64,000 nucleotides of DNA from Peptostreptococcaceae bacterium (lineage in GTDB: Bacteria; Bacillota; Clostridia; Peptostreptococcales; Peptostreptococcaceae): NCBI GenBank assembly GCA_902363255.1, contig CABIZO010000003.1, forward strand, positions 124,001 through 188,000. The letters run 5' to 3'. Of the stretch, positions 16,840 to 24,974 are shown one piece after another. Under the pieces are notes generated by a model. The model searched no databases. It was not told where the DNA came from and worked only from the letters and a program-made list of their open reading frames with translations. The position numbers and the translations under genes are program-made. How positions within the stretch are numbered: position 1 is the stretch's first letter; each line of letters opens with the position of its first letter.

Positions 16840-17325
16840 TTAAATAGTTCTATCATTTTCATCTTTAATATCTATGATTATTTCAAATAACTTAGATGAA
16901 ACAAGAGCAAAAACACCTATGGCAAGTGATACAAACGATACCAGTACACAAGGTAAAATAGTTAAAGCATAAAGATATATATCATAAACAAAATAAAGTA
17001 AAATATTTACCAAGTTAAATAGAACAACCTCACTAAATGCACAGTAAGCAATATTCTTTATAATCTTTGGTATACTCTCAGAAAAAGGATTTTTACTTGT
17101 AATATGAGAGCATAATTTTTTCAAATTAAATAAAGCAATTACATATGGAACAGCACAAACATAAATTCCTCCTGTTAGTATTATCACATATTTTGATTCC
17201 ATATTTAGATCTGAACTTTTACTTAGTGCTCCCAGAATAAAAGGTATACCAGCCAGTAAAATTAGTGTTAAACCTATACCTACAGAAACTATAATATTTA
17301 AAATCTTAGAATAATTATTTTTCAT
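16840..17325 (-). CDS. DUF2975 membrane protein
   Basis: This 161-residue protein has four membrane helices at about residues 11-33, 46-67, 92-113 and 119-145. The order and the ENPFSESIPKIIKNIAY-like cytoplasmic loop (KNPFSESIPKIIKNIAY) match DUF2975. It is paired with a YozG-type helix-turn-helix gene downstream. The role of the family is not known; a membrane sensor for the regulator is an inference from their constant pairing. It is the first gene of the minus-strand operon 17325-15598. Confidence 0.88.
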   Translation of the reverse strand: MKNNYSKILNIIVSVGIGLTLILLAGIPFILGALSKSSDLNMESKYVIILTGGIYVCAVPYVIALFNLKKLCSHITSKNPFSESIPKIIKNIAYCAFSEVVLFNLVNILLYFVYDIYLYALTILPCVLVSFVSLAIGVFALVSSKLFEIIIDIKDENDRTI

Positions 17326-17476
17326 TTTTTTCTCTCCTTTTTTTATTTTCTCTAATTATATTAATATATTTTTTATAAAAACACAATAAATATTTATCGT
17401 TTTTCAATAAATCTTTATTGATAAGCTTTAATAATATTAGTACAATAATACTAAATAAATTTAAGGAGTGATATTT

Positions 17477-17845
17477 ATGAAAAGAAAAATTTTTGTACCA
17501 CTAATCCTTATTTTGTGCATACTTCTTTCAGCCTGTTCTACAAAGATAGAACCTTACAATCTAGTAGTTACAAATAATAGCGATGAAGGGTTTAAAAATA
17601 TCTCTATTTATGAAAAAAATACTTCTAATGGTGTAACTAATGCTGATAATAGCTTAATAAAACCAAAAGAAGAAGTTCATATGAATATTAGTAGCAATAA
17701 ATTTATCATAAGAGTTACTGATGAAAATAATAAAGAATTTAAAAGTGAAGAGTTTAATGTGGATTTTGATCCTAAAGATAAGAAAATATATAATATTACA
17801 ATTAATAAAAATTCTTCTGATTCATTAGAATTCACATTAAAGTAA
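17477..17845 (+). CDS. Lipoprotein, unknown
   Basis: This 122-residue lipoprotein starts at the ATG at 17477, with AAGGAG eight bases upstream; an in-frame GTG nine bases earlier overlaps that site and is rejected. The signal peptide ends in a lipobox (LLSAC), giving a lipidated Cys at about residue 20. The rest is a short beta-rich domain with no known motif. It is monocistronic, divergent from the DUF2975 operon and followed by a bidirectional terminator. Confidence 0.82.
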   Translation: MKRKIFVPLILILCILLSACSTKIEPYNLVVTNNSDEGFKNISIYEKNTSNGVTNADNSLIKPKEEVHMNISSNKFIIRVTDENNKEFKSEEFNVDFDPKDKKIYNITINKNSSDSLEFTLK

Positions 17846-17849
17846 AAAA

Positions 17850-17887
17850 ATAGCAACTATTTTACAATACCTAAAATAGTTGCTATT
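17850..17887. terminator. Bidirectional terminator
   Basis: The perfect arms ATAGCAACTATTTT and AAAATAGTTGCTAT separate the convergent lipoprotein and symporter genes. Confidence 0.9.
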
Positions 17888-17895
17888 TCTATTAT

Positions 17896-19266
17896 TTAAG
17901 CTACTTTTGCTTCTTTTTTCTCTTTATTTTTTAATGATTTATCTACTGCAACAGCTGCTGTCATCGCTCCATTGACATTTAACATTGTCCTTCCCATATC
18001 AAGAATTGGATCTATGGCAATTATTGCTCCAGCAAGTGGGAAGTATGCTCCCATTCCCATTCCTGAGATTACCACAGATACTGACATAGTTGCAGTTCCT
18101 GGTATTCCAGCAATTCCAAGTGAACTTATTGTTATAACTATAATAAGCATCACATAGAAAGTAAAGTTCATCTCTACTCCTGCCATATTTGCCAGCATAA
18201 CACTTACTAATGCTGGATATATACCTGCACATCCATTCATACCCATGTTTGAACCTAAACTAGTTACAAAGCTGGCAGTTCCTGAATCTACATTCATATT
18301 ATCTATTAAGGTTTCCACTGTAACAGGTAATGTTCCTAAACTTGAACGAGATGTAAAAGCTAGTATTAATGCTTTTGATGCATTTTTAATATAAGTTATA
18401 GGATTCATCCCACTTAAAGTTATTATTATTAAATGAACTACAAACATAATAGCCACACTTAAATATAATGCTAATATAAAATCAACCACATCTAAAAGTG
18501 ACTTCACTCCTCTACTTGCTATGGTACTAGCCATCAGTGGAACTACTGCATAAGGCATAAGTTTTATTACTGTTATGGCAACTGAAACTATAATCTTATA
18601 AAAAGCTTCTACAAACTCCATAAATGGTTTAATTATATCTAAATATTTCTTTTTAAGCCTTCTTATAGCTAAACCTATAAATGCTGCAAATATTACTACT
18701 GCCACTGTATTTCCATCAGCCATAGCTTTTATTGGATTTGAAGGAAGCAGACCCCTTATTGTATCTGGTAGTGAAGTAATTTCTCTAAGCTCTTCACTAG
18801 TACTTAATCCTTGTAAAGAAGAACCTAAATTAAATAAATTTCCTACTATTACTGCAATAATAGCAGCTATAGCAGTTGTTGCAAAAAACATTCCCATAGA
18901 TTTAAATGTTAATTTTCCTAAATTATCTTCAGTCATATTCATTATAACTCTTATTATTGAAACTAAGACTAAAGGCATAACTATCATTTTTAGTAAATCC
19001 ATAAATCCATTACCAAATAGCCCATACCACGTACTTACTTCATTTATCCATGTGATTTCCTGAGGGTTATTTGGAAACTTTGCAATTGCTTGAATTATTA
19101 CTCCAAGACCTAACCCCATAAAAATAGAAATTATCATTAACTTTGTAAATTTGAATTTCTTACTTATTTTATTAATTACAAAAAATAATCCTAAAAGTAT
19201 AACAACCATTAACACAGTATGTATATTAGTTATCATTAAAAATTGTGATAAAAATGTATTATTCAT
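17896..19266 (-). CDS. tcyP: Sodium/dicarboxylate-type symporter, probable L-cystine importer (TcyP-like)
   Basis: This 456-residue DAACS-family symporter has eight membrane helices, the re-entrant serine-rich loop (FTSRSSLGTLPVT), and the NMNGCAG and GIPGTATMS regions of the transport core. The N-terminal layout (VINKISKKFKFTKLMI, WYGLFGNGFMDLLKMIVMPL) is that of TcyP cystine importers rather than glutamate carriers. Upstream are two ATTATCA-N3-TGATAAT palindromes, also present in front of cysK. That supports a cystine role and co-regulation with cysteine synthesis. Dicarboxylates are the alternative substrate. Confidence 0.85.
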   Translation of the reverse strand: MNNTFLSQFLMITNIHTVLMVVILLGLFFVINKISKKFKFTKLMIISIFMGLGLGVIIQAIAKFPNNPQEITWINEVSTWYGLFGNGFMDLLKMIVMPLVLVSIIRVIMNMTEDNLGKLTFKSMGMFFATTAIAAIIAVIVGNLFNLGSSLQGLSTSEELREITSLPDTIRGLLPSNPIKAMADGNTVAVVIFAAFIGLAIRRLKKKYLDIIKPFMEFVEAFYKIIVSVAITVIKLMPYAVVPLMASTIASRGVKSLLDVVDFILALYLSVAIMFVVHLIIITLSGMNPITYIKNASKALILAFTSRSSLGTLPVTVETLIDNMNVDSGTASFVTSLGSNMGMNGCAGIYPALVSVMLANMAGVEMNFTFYVMLIIVITISSLGIAGIPGTATMSVSVVISGMGMGAYFPLAGAIIAIDPILDMGRTMLNVNGAMTAAVAVDKSLKNKEKKEAKVA

Positions 19267-19281
19267 AGTTCCTCCAAAAAT

Positions 19282-19329
19282 TTATTATCAAAATGATAAT
19301 AAGAATTATACTATTATCAAAATGATAAT
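19282..19329 (-). promoter_or_regulatory. Two tandem cysteine-regulon-type operators before tcyP
   Basis: Two palindromes ATTATCA-AAA-TGATAAT lie at about 19284-19300 and 19313-19329. The first extends to nine-base arms. Their centres are 29 bp apart, and the nearer one lies just in front of the symporter ribosome binding site. The same element occurs three times in front of cysK. Confidence 0.8.
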
Positions 19330-19447
19330 GCAACATTTTTTTATTTTTTATAAAAACTAAATCATTTCTCTATTTAAAAATTCCAAGTATTATATAATTT
19401 TATTTATGATATAATTTTTATTAACAACTTATATGGGGGACATAAAT

Positions 19448-20140
19448 ATGAAATATAAAGTATTAATTTTTGATGCTGATGAAACATTATTTGACTTTAA
19501 AAAGGCAGAAAAGGAAGCTTTCAAAGAAGCTATTCTTGAGTTTGGAATGGATTATGATGAATCTTATCATTTTGAAACTTATAAGGTAATAAATAGTGCT
19601 ATTTGGAAAGAGCTAGAACAAGGACTTATTACTCAATCAAAGCTGAAAATAGAAAGATTTAAAAGATTATCAAACAAGCTTCAGATACCTTTTGATGAAG
19701 TTGAGTTTGCCAATGCATATATGAAACATTTAGCAAATGGATCATTTTTATTTGAAGATTCCACTGATCTAATAGAAAGTATAAAAGACAATTACACACT
19801 TATGATAGTTACAAACGGACTTACTGTGGTTCAAGAAAAAAGAATTAAACAATCTACTATAGCAAAATACTTTAAAGATATAGTGATATCTGAAAATATA
19901 GGTGTATCCAAGCCTAATCCTGGCATCTTTGAATATACTTTAAAAGATATGAAAAACATTGATAAAAGCCAAGTGTTAATGATAGATGATAGCTTATCTT
20001 CAGATATACAAGGTGGTACAAACTTTGGCATAGACACTTGTTGGTATAACCCTAAAGAAATTGAAAATAAAACAAATTTAAAACCAACTTATGAAGTAAA
20101 ATCTTTAAAAGAACTTAAAGATTTATTACTAAATATTTAA
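19448..20140 (+). CDS. yjjG: HAD hydrolase, YjjG-type nucleotidase
   Basis: This 230-residue HAD phosphatase starts at the ATG at 19448, where GGGGGA sits seven bases upstream. The HAD motifs are FDADETLFDF (nucleophile and acid Asp), MIVTNG, a Lys near VSKPNPGIF and MIDDSLSSDIQGG. Length, cap type and sequence match YjjG/YfnB nucleotidases, which dephosphorylate pyrimidine nucleoside monophosphates including non-canonical ones. It is monocistronic. A candidate structured RNA follows before the next terminator. Confidence 0.88.
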   Translation: MKYKVLIFDADETLFDFKKAEKEAFKEAILEFGMDYDESYHFETYKVINSAIWKELEQGLITQSKLKIERFKRLSNKLQIPFDEVEFANAYMKHLANGSFLFEDSTDLIESIKDNYTLMIVTNGLTVVQEKRIKQSTIAKYFKDIVISENIGVSKPNPGIFEYTLKDMKNIDKSQVLMIDDSLSSDIQGGTNFGIDTCWYNPKEIENKTNLKPTYEVKSLKELKDLLLNI

Positions 20141-20146
20141 AAATTC

Positions 20147-20310
20147 TCTTCGACCATGTAGCCAGCGAGAGGCCTTTGAGTAACCTATTGGTGAATCATT
20201 TTGCTACCACTTTAATCTACTTTGGGCGCAATGAAACTTAAGGCAACTACCTTGCTCAAAACTTAGGCAAAAAAGGAGTATCCATAAAATATTTTGAGAT
20301 ACTCCCTTTT
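20147..20310 (+). ncRNA. Candidate structured RNA of unknown class
   Basis: Between the yjjG stop and a strong terminator lies about 120 bases with clearly higher G+C than its surroundings and no open frame. Complementary pieces are visible: GCC-TTTGAG near 20172 with CTCAAA...GGC near 20256-20268; GTAGC near 20158 with GCTAC near 20203; and AAGG-caacta-CCTT at about 20240-20253 inside GCAA...TTGC. The plus strand is favoured because the terminator at 20272-20310 would end it. No known riboswitch or RNA family consensus was recognised, and the minus strand cannot be excluded. Confidence 0.35.
20272..20310. terminator. Bidirectional terminator
   Basis: The arms AAAGGAGTATC and GATACTCCCTTT flank an AT-rich loop. 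It ends the zinc-ribbon membrane gene on the minus strand and, on the plus strand, the yjjG or candidate RNA transcript. Confidence 0.88.
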
Positions 20311-20319
20311 AATTTCAAA

Positions 20320-20730
20320 TTAACTTTTCTTTATAAAATCTACTCCACACTTAGGACAATGAATAGAAATCTTCCCTTTTCCCTTAGGCACTCTAACCTT
20401 TTGTTTACAAGAAGGACATTTAAAAAATGCATAAGACTTCTTTTGTTCTCTAATTTTACTTTGTTTATCTAATGATAACTTAATCTTACTAGAATAATTT
20501 AAATAAGCTGTTCTTTCAGAATATCTCTTATTAAAATTCTTAGAAAACATTCTAAAGTATATAAATACCACCATAATTAATTCTAAAAAATAAAACAAAT
20601 CTCCAAGGAAACTTGCTCTTCCACTTAATAGGGATATTACTAAACTTATAAATACTAATTTAAACAGAAATTGATTCAACTCATCATTTCCATATCTTCC
20701 ATACATAAATTTCATTAACTTTTCTTTCAT
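20320..20730 (-). CDS. Membrane protein with C-terminal zinc ribbon, unknown
   Basis: This 136-residue protein starts at the ATG at 20730, where GGGAG lies seven bases upstream; a longer reading from 20778 lacks a ribosome binding site. Two membrane helices (about residues 20-38 and 42-60) are followed by a basic linker and a zinc ribbon with two CPxC knuckles (FKCPSCKQKVRVP, IHCPKCGVDF). The type is common in clostridia as an uncharacterised membrane zinc-ribbon protein. Function unknown. Confidence 0.8.
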   Translation of the reverse strand: MKEKLMKFMYGRYGNDELNQFLFKLVFISLVISLLSGRASFLGDLFYFLELIMVVFIYFRMFSKNFNKRYSERTAYLNYSSKIKLSLDKQSKIREQKKSYAFFKCPSCKQKVRVPKGKGKISIHCPKCGVDFIKKS

Positions 20731-20885
20731 TCCTAATCTCCCTTGAAATTTAATATTTCGTTTAAAGAATTTTATCATATATAAAAGATTTTAACAACTT
20801 CTTTATACCTTCTATATAAAAATATTATTACAAACAGATTTTTTGGGTATTTATTAATTATATTTATCTTATTAAAACAAATGTC

Positions 20886-20901
20886 ATTATCAATTGATAA
20901 T
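20886..20901 (+). promoter_or_regulatory. Palindrome in front of the CDF exporter
   Basis: ATTATCA-AT-TGATAAT is a perfect palindrome about 100 bases before the exporter gene. It uses the same half-site as the cysteine-type operators but with a two-base spacer. A TTGACA at 20921-20926 and a TATAAT at 20947-20952 lie downstream, though their spacing (20 bp) is longer than usual. Confidence 0.45.
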
Positions 20902-20993
20902 TCATTCCATCAATATTTTCTTGACATAATCACATTTTGCCACTAATATAATATTATTAAATGAGAATACGAATTTAAATGAGAGGGATTAAG

Positions 20994-21893
20994 ATGAGCA
21001 ATAATAGATACGAAGAAGCAACAAAAGTCACATTAATATCTATAATGTGGAATGTGATTTTAACTTTTATAAAAATATTTGGAGGTATATTTGGAAAATC
21101 AAATGCCATGATTGCCGATGGTCTTCACTCTGCCTCTGATATAATTAGTTCAATTGGGGTATTAATAGGTAATAAAATTGCAAAAACACCAAATGATAAA
21201 GAGCATAATTATGGACATGAAAAAGCAGAAACATTGGTTTCTTTTTTATTGTCTATGTTATTAATATATGTTGCACTAAAAATAAGTTTTAACGGAGTAA
21301 ACTCACTACTTCATTTAGAGAATATTCAAGTGCCAACATTCTTACCTCTAGTTATTTCTGTGATTTCCATAGGAATTAAAGAATACCAATACAGAATAAC
21401 TATAAAAGTAGCTAATAAAATAAACTCTCCATCATTAAAAGCAGATGCATGGCATCATAGATCAGATGCTTTGTCTTCTGTAGCTGCATTTATTGGTATC
21501 GGTGGTTCTTTACTTGGATTCAAAGCGTTAGATCCTATAGCTACAGTAATTGTAGGTTTATTTGTTGCAAAAGTTGGATTTGATATTTTCAAAGATGCAA
21601 TAAATGAATTAATGGATTATTCCATAGATGAAAAGGATGAATCACAAATCATATCTATTGCAAATTCAACAGAAGGTGTGTTAAACATTGGAGAACTTAG
21701 AACTAGAAAACATGGTTCTATGGCTTATGTAGACTTAACTATTTGTGTAAATAAAGACTTAACAGTTCTAGAAGGACATGAAATTGCAAATAAACTAGAA
21801 ATATCAATCTTAGAAGAGTTACAAATTGTAAAAGGTATTACAGTCCATGTAGAGCCTTGTATAAACTGTGATGAATATAAATGTTGTATTTAA
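20994..21893 (+). CDS. Cation diffusion facilitator (divalent metal exporter)
   Basis: This 299-residue CDF protein starts at the ATG at 20994, with GAGAGGG upstream; an in-frame ATG 15 bases earlier overlaps that site. Six membrane helices carry the metal-binding pairs IADGLHSASD (helix 2) and DAWHHRSDA (helix 5), which is the H-D type, together with HNYGHEKAET. The C-terminal cytoplasmic domain ends in a Cys-rich tail (CINCDEYKCCI) that may bind metal. It is likely a zinc, iron or manganese exporter of the FieF/MamB-like group. Monocistronic. Confidence 0.92.
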   Translation: MSNNRYEEATKVTLISIMWNVILTFIKIFGGIFGKSNAMIADGLHSASDIISSIGVLIGNKIAKTPNDKEHNYGHEKAETLVSFLLSMLLIYVALKISFNGVNSLLHLENIQVPTFLPLVISVISIGIKEYQYRITIKVANKINSPSLKADAWHHRSDALSSVAAFIGIGGSLLGFKALDPIATVIVGLFVAKVGFDIFKDAINELMDYSIDEKDESQIISIANSTEGVLNIGELRTRKHGSMAYVDLTICVNKDLTVLEGHEIANKLEISILEELQIVKGITVHVEPCINCDEYKCCI

Positions 21894-21897
21894 AATA

Positions 21898-21934
21898 AAA
21901 ACTCAGCTTAAATTTTATTAAGCTGAGTTTTTTT
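21898..21934. terminator. Bidirectional terminator
   Basis: The arms AAACTCAGCTTAA and TTAAGCTGAGTTT lie between the convergent CDF and flavodoxin genes. Confidence 0.92.
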
Positions 21935-21935
21935 A

Positions 21936-22466
21936 CTACAAATTCATATTATTAACTTCATCAATTATAGGTTTTATACTATCTTTATCTGTAAAATCTA
22001 TAGGATTAGTATAAGCATCTAACATGCCTCTAGTATTTTCATTCATTTCTTCTTCCTTTTGTCTTTTCAATATTATTTTAAACATATTCATCATTAATTT
22101 ATCTGTCGCTGTTAATTTATTATAATTAAATGCTCCCCTCAAATAAAATTGCTTTATGTTGTCATCATATTTAAAGTTATTCTTCTTTACTTCTTCATAA
22201 ACGCTATCATCCATAATTGATAGTCCAACATAATATACTATTAAATTTTTATCTCTAAACTTATCAATATATTTGTAAATATGTTTAAACCCTTTAATAG
22301 TACCTGCATGTAACCAACCACCAAATATAATGTTATCGTAACTTAATAATTCTTCAGTATTTACATCACCTATTTTTGATACTCTACAATTTAATTCTTC
22401 CCCTATCCATTTTGCATATTTTTCTGTAGACCCATATCTTGATTCATAAACAACAATACTTTTCAT
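21936..22466 (-). CDS. Flavodoxin-domain protein (HemG-like)
   Basis: This 176-residue flavodoxin-like protein has an N-terminal FMN phosphate loop (YESRYGSTEKYAKWI) and the GGWLHAGTIKGF segment. The class (Flavodoxin_5) includes menaquinone-dependent protoporphyrinogen oxidase HemG and many clostridial proteins of unknown electron-transfer role. No heme genes lie nearby. It starts 43 bases after the TetR gene and likely shares its transcript, so it is probably induced by the TetR ligand. Confidence 0.85.
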   Translation of the reverse strand: MKSIVVYESRYGSTEKYAKWIGEELNCRVSKIGDVNTEELLSYDNIIFGGWLHAGTIKGFKHIYKYIDKFRDKNLIVYYVGLSIMDDSVYEEVKKNNFKYDDNIKQFYLRGAFNYNKLTATDKLMMNMFKIILKRQKEEEMNENTRGMLDAYTNPIDFTDKDSIKPIIDEVNNMNL

Positions 22467-22509
22467 TTCAACTTACTCCTCCCCTTAAAACCCTTTTAAT
22501 TTTTATATT

Positions 22510-23127
22510 TTAATCATTTTTGAAAATACCATTAATCATAAAGTCTAAATACTCATCAATTAGTTTATCTACAAATTCTTTATTTTGATTATCTGACAAT
22601 ACCATATTAGAAATAAATCCATTGACAGAAATCCAAGAAAAAAATGCATACTTTTCTGTATCAACAGGTCGTAACAATCCTTCTTCCAAATATTTATCAT
22701 ATTGTTTTTTAGTTTCTCTTATCTTTAAGCTATTTTTTTCTTCTTCTGTGAAATTAAAATTTACTTTTTTTATTATATCTATGTTATTTAACATTATCGC
22801 TCTATACTCTTTTGGACTTTCTAAGATTAGATTAATATAGGTTTTAAATAAGTTTTTAATATTATTTTTTTCGTCAGAATCATTTAATTTCAAATTACTC
22901 ATGGTATGAATTATTTTTTCAGATTTTTCCTTCCATATTGATAATACTATGTCTGCTTTATTTTCATAATAGTTATATACCAAGGAAGGAGAATAATCTA
23001 TCTTACTTGCTATTTTTCTAATAGATAATTTTGAATACCCCTCATCTATTATTATTTCGCTGGCGGCTTTATGTATCTCTCTTTTGATCTTTTCTTTTTC
23101 CATCTTACGTCTCTCTTGTATTCCCAT
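22510..23127 (-). CDS. TetR/AcrR family regulator
   Basis: This 205-residue regulator has a helix-turn-helix at about residues 15-60 (LSIRKIASKIDYSPSLVYNYYENKADIVLSI) and a helical ligand domain (TetR_C_33-like in layout, uncertain). A strong AAGGAGG lies four bases before the ATG. Just upstream are two palindromes that fit its operator. The flavodoxin gene follows on the same transcript. Ligand unknown. Confidence 0.9.
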   Translation of the reverse strand: MGIQERRKMEKEKIKREIHKAASEIIIDEGYSKLSIRKIASKIDYSPSLVYNYYENKADIVLSIWKEKSEKIIHTMSNLKLNDSDEKNNIKNLFKTYINLILESPKEYRAIMLNNIDIIKKVNFNFTEEEKNSLKIRETKKQYDKYLEEGLLRPVDTEKYAFFSWISVNGFISNMVLSDNQNKEFVDKLIDEYLDFMINGIFKND

Positions 23128-23157
23128 AATTCCTCCTTGCAGTTTTTCTTAGTAATA

Positions 23158-23189
23158 TAAACAATGTTTATTTTATGAACACTGTTCAT
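23158..23189 (-). promoter_or_regulatory. Paired palindromes before the TetR-flavodoxin operon
   Basis: TAAACAATGTTTA (23158-23170) and ATGAACACTGTTCAT (23175-23189) are two palindromes built on similar half-sites (AACA and TGTT), 31-69 bases before the TetR start. They are the likely autoregulatory operator. Confidence 0.65.
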
Positions 23190-23256
23190 ATTATTAATGG
23201 TATCACATTTTACTTATTTTCCAATAAAATCATTTCGACAACTTTTTAAATAAAAA

Positions 23257-23275
23257 AAGAGGCATTAGCCTCTCT
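23257..23275 (-). terminator. Rho-independent terminator of cysK-cysE
   Basis: The short G+C-rich hairpin AAGAGGC-atta-GCCTCTC is followed by T7 on the minus strand, directly after the cysE stop. Confidence 0.88.
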
Positions 23276-23278
23276 TAT

Positions 23279-23845
23279 TTATATAAAATATATAACGTTG
23301 TCTATTCCATCTTTATTTATATTACCTTTGGTATATTTAATTTTTGCAGGTATTCCTACAGCTGTACTATTTGACGGCATATCTCTCAAAACAACTGAAT
23401 TAGCTCCTATTTTACAATGATCACCTATATTAATTGGACCTAGTATTTTGGCTCCGGAGCCAACTACAATATCATTTCCTAATGTAGGATGTCTTTTGAA
23501 TTCTTTTTCATTTCCTGTTGCACCTATTGTAGCACCTTGATATATGGTAACTCTATCTCCAATTATCGATGTTTCTCCTATGACTACTCCGCTTCCATGA
23601 TCTATAAGTGTACCCATGCCTATTTGTGCTCCTGGATGAATTTCTATACCAGTAAAAAATCTACTAAATTGAGATATTAATCTTGCAATAAAAAATCTTT
23701 TTTTATCATAAAAGAAGTGAGATATTCTATACATTATAAGAGAGTGAATAGAAGGATACAGCAGAAACACTTCTATCTTACTTCTAGCGGCTGGATCGTT
23801 TTCTAATATAAAATTTATATCTGCTCTTGTATGTTCAAATAGCAT
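23279..23845 (-). CDS. cysE: Serine O-acetyltransferase
   Basis: This 188-residue enzyme transfers acetyl from acetyl-CoA to serine, giving O-acetylserine for cysteine synthase. The left-handed beta-helix repeats are visible (IEIHPGAQIGMGTLIDHG, VVIGETSIIGDRVTIYQG, IVVGSGAKILGPINIG), with the catalytic His/Asp region in IDHGSGVVIGE. It is the short form typical of Gram-positives (EpsC/CysE). It starts 12 bases after cysK, so the two make one operon. Confidence 0.93.
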   Translation of the reverse strand: MLFEHTRADINFILENDPAARSKIEVFLLYPSIHSLIMYRISHFFYDKKRFFIARLISQFSRFFTGIEIHPGAQIGMGTLIDHGSGVVIGETSIIGDRVTIYQGATIGATGNEKEFKRHPTLGNDIVVGSGAKILGPINIGDHCKIGANSVVLRDMPSNSTAVGIPAKIKYTKGNINKDGIDNVIYFI

Positions 23846-23857
23846 AATATCACCTCC

Positions 23858-24754
23858 TTAAAAAATTTCCATGGACATATATTTATCTACTCCATCTGGA
23901 GCGACAGTTACAATTTTTTTATCAGGATATTTTTTAGAAATTTCTATGGCACCAAATACATTTGCACCAGAAGATATTCCTACTAAAATTCCCAACTTAT
24001 TTGCAAGTAATCTAACTACTTCAAAAGCATCTTCATCACTTACTGTCATTACCTTATCTACTATATTTTCATCGTAGTTTTTAGGTACAAAGTTTGCACC
24101 TATACCTTGAATTTTGTGTGGACCTGCTTTTGATTGTGTAATAAGCGGTGATTTCGATGGTTCTATCCCTATTACTTTTACACTTTCATCTTTCTCCTTT
24201 AAAAATTTTCCAACTCCACTTATAGTTCCACCAGAACCTATTCCTGCTATAACCACATTTACATCTGGCACTTCTTTGTATATTTCTGGTCCTGTAGTTT
24301 CATAATGAACGTTTGGATTATCTTCATTTTCAAATTGTCCAAGATTTATATAATTATCATTTTCTTTTAATAACTCTTCCAGCTTTTCTATGGAACCATT
24401 CATACCTTTTGATCCTTCTGTCAAAATAAGTTCTGCTCCAAATGCCTTTACTAGTTGTCTTCTTTCCATACTCATTGTTTCAGGCATTATAATTATAACC
24501 TTATAACCTTTTAAATTTCCTGCCATTGCGAGACCTATTCCAGTATTTCCACTAGTAGCCTCTACCAACACACTACCTTCTTTTAATTCTCCTCTTCTTT
24601 CTGCGCCTTCAATCATGGAAAGTGCAATTCTATCTTTTATGCTTCCACCTGGATTATATTTCTCCAACTTTACATAAACATTTTTATATCCTATCTTATC
24701 CAAAGATATTATTGGTGTGTTACCTATTAGCTCTAATGCATCTCTATATATCAT
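23858..24754 (-). CDS. cysK: Cysteine synthase A
   Basis: This 298-residue PLP enzyme makes cysteine from O-acetylserine and sulfide. Visible motifs are the PLP lysine in NPGGSIKDR, the substrate loop EATSGNTGIG, the phosphate-binding GIGSGGTISGVGK and the C-terminal GISSGANV. The start is the ATG at 24754, with GGGAGGG seven bases upstream; a TTG 15 bases further out overlaps that site. It is the first gene of the cysK-cysE operon and is preceded by three phased operators. The divergent Fis-type regulator is the natural candidate controller. Confidence 0.94.
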   Translation of the reverse strand: MIYRDALELIGNTPIISLDKIGYKNVYVKLEKYNPGGSIKDRIALSMIEGAERRGELKEGSVLVEATSGNTGIGLAMAGNLKGYKVIIIMPETMSMERRQLVKAFGAELILTEGSKGMNGSIEKLEELLKENDNYINLGQFENEDNPNVHYETTGPEIYKEVPDVNVVIAGIGSGGTISGVGKFLKEKDESVKVIGIEPSKSPLITQSKAGPHKIQGIGANFVPKNYDENIVDKVMTVSDEDAFEVVRLLANKLGILVGISSGANVFGAIEISKKYPDKKIVTVAPDGVDKYMSMEIF

Positions 24755-24777
24755 TTCTATCCCTCCCAATTTTTATC

Positions 24778-24850
24778 ATTATCAAAATGATAATTTTATT
24801 GTAGCACTATCATTTTGATAACGCAACCAGTTTATTATCATTTTGATAAT
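24778..24850 (-). promoter_or_regulatory. Three phased operators before cysK-cysE
   Basis: Palindromes of the type ATTATCA-N3-TGATAAT lie at 24778-24794 and 24834-24850 (perfect), with a shorter one, TATCA-TTT-TGATA, at 24808-24820. Their centres (24786, 24814, 24842) are 28 bp apart in both steps. That places them at a regular step of nearly three helical turns. The same element, spaced 29 bp, precedes the cystine symporter gene. Confidence 0.85.
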
Positions 24851-24974
24851 TCATTATATGTTTCAAAATTTTACCTGTTTCAAAATAATAAAATTGATAA
24901 AAATTAACAATAATAGTATGATATACTTAAATAAACAACATCTTTTAAAATAAAATATGTTGGGAGGTTAAATT

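Noticed and set aside
19284..19329. Classical Fur boxes in front of the symporter
   Set aside because: The half-sites are in the opposite order (ATTATCA-N3-TGATAAT, not TGATAAT-N-ATTATCA), and the genes concerned are sulfur and not iron genes; a Fur-type protein is not fully excluded.
20147..20270. Known riboswitch (a GGTGAATCATT stretch recalls the tetrahydrofolate class)
   Set aside because: Only this short piece is similar; the rest of the consensus and the needed pairing are missing, and no folate gene lies downstream.
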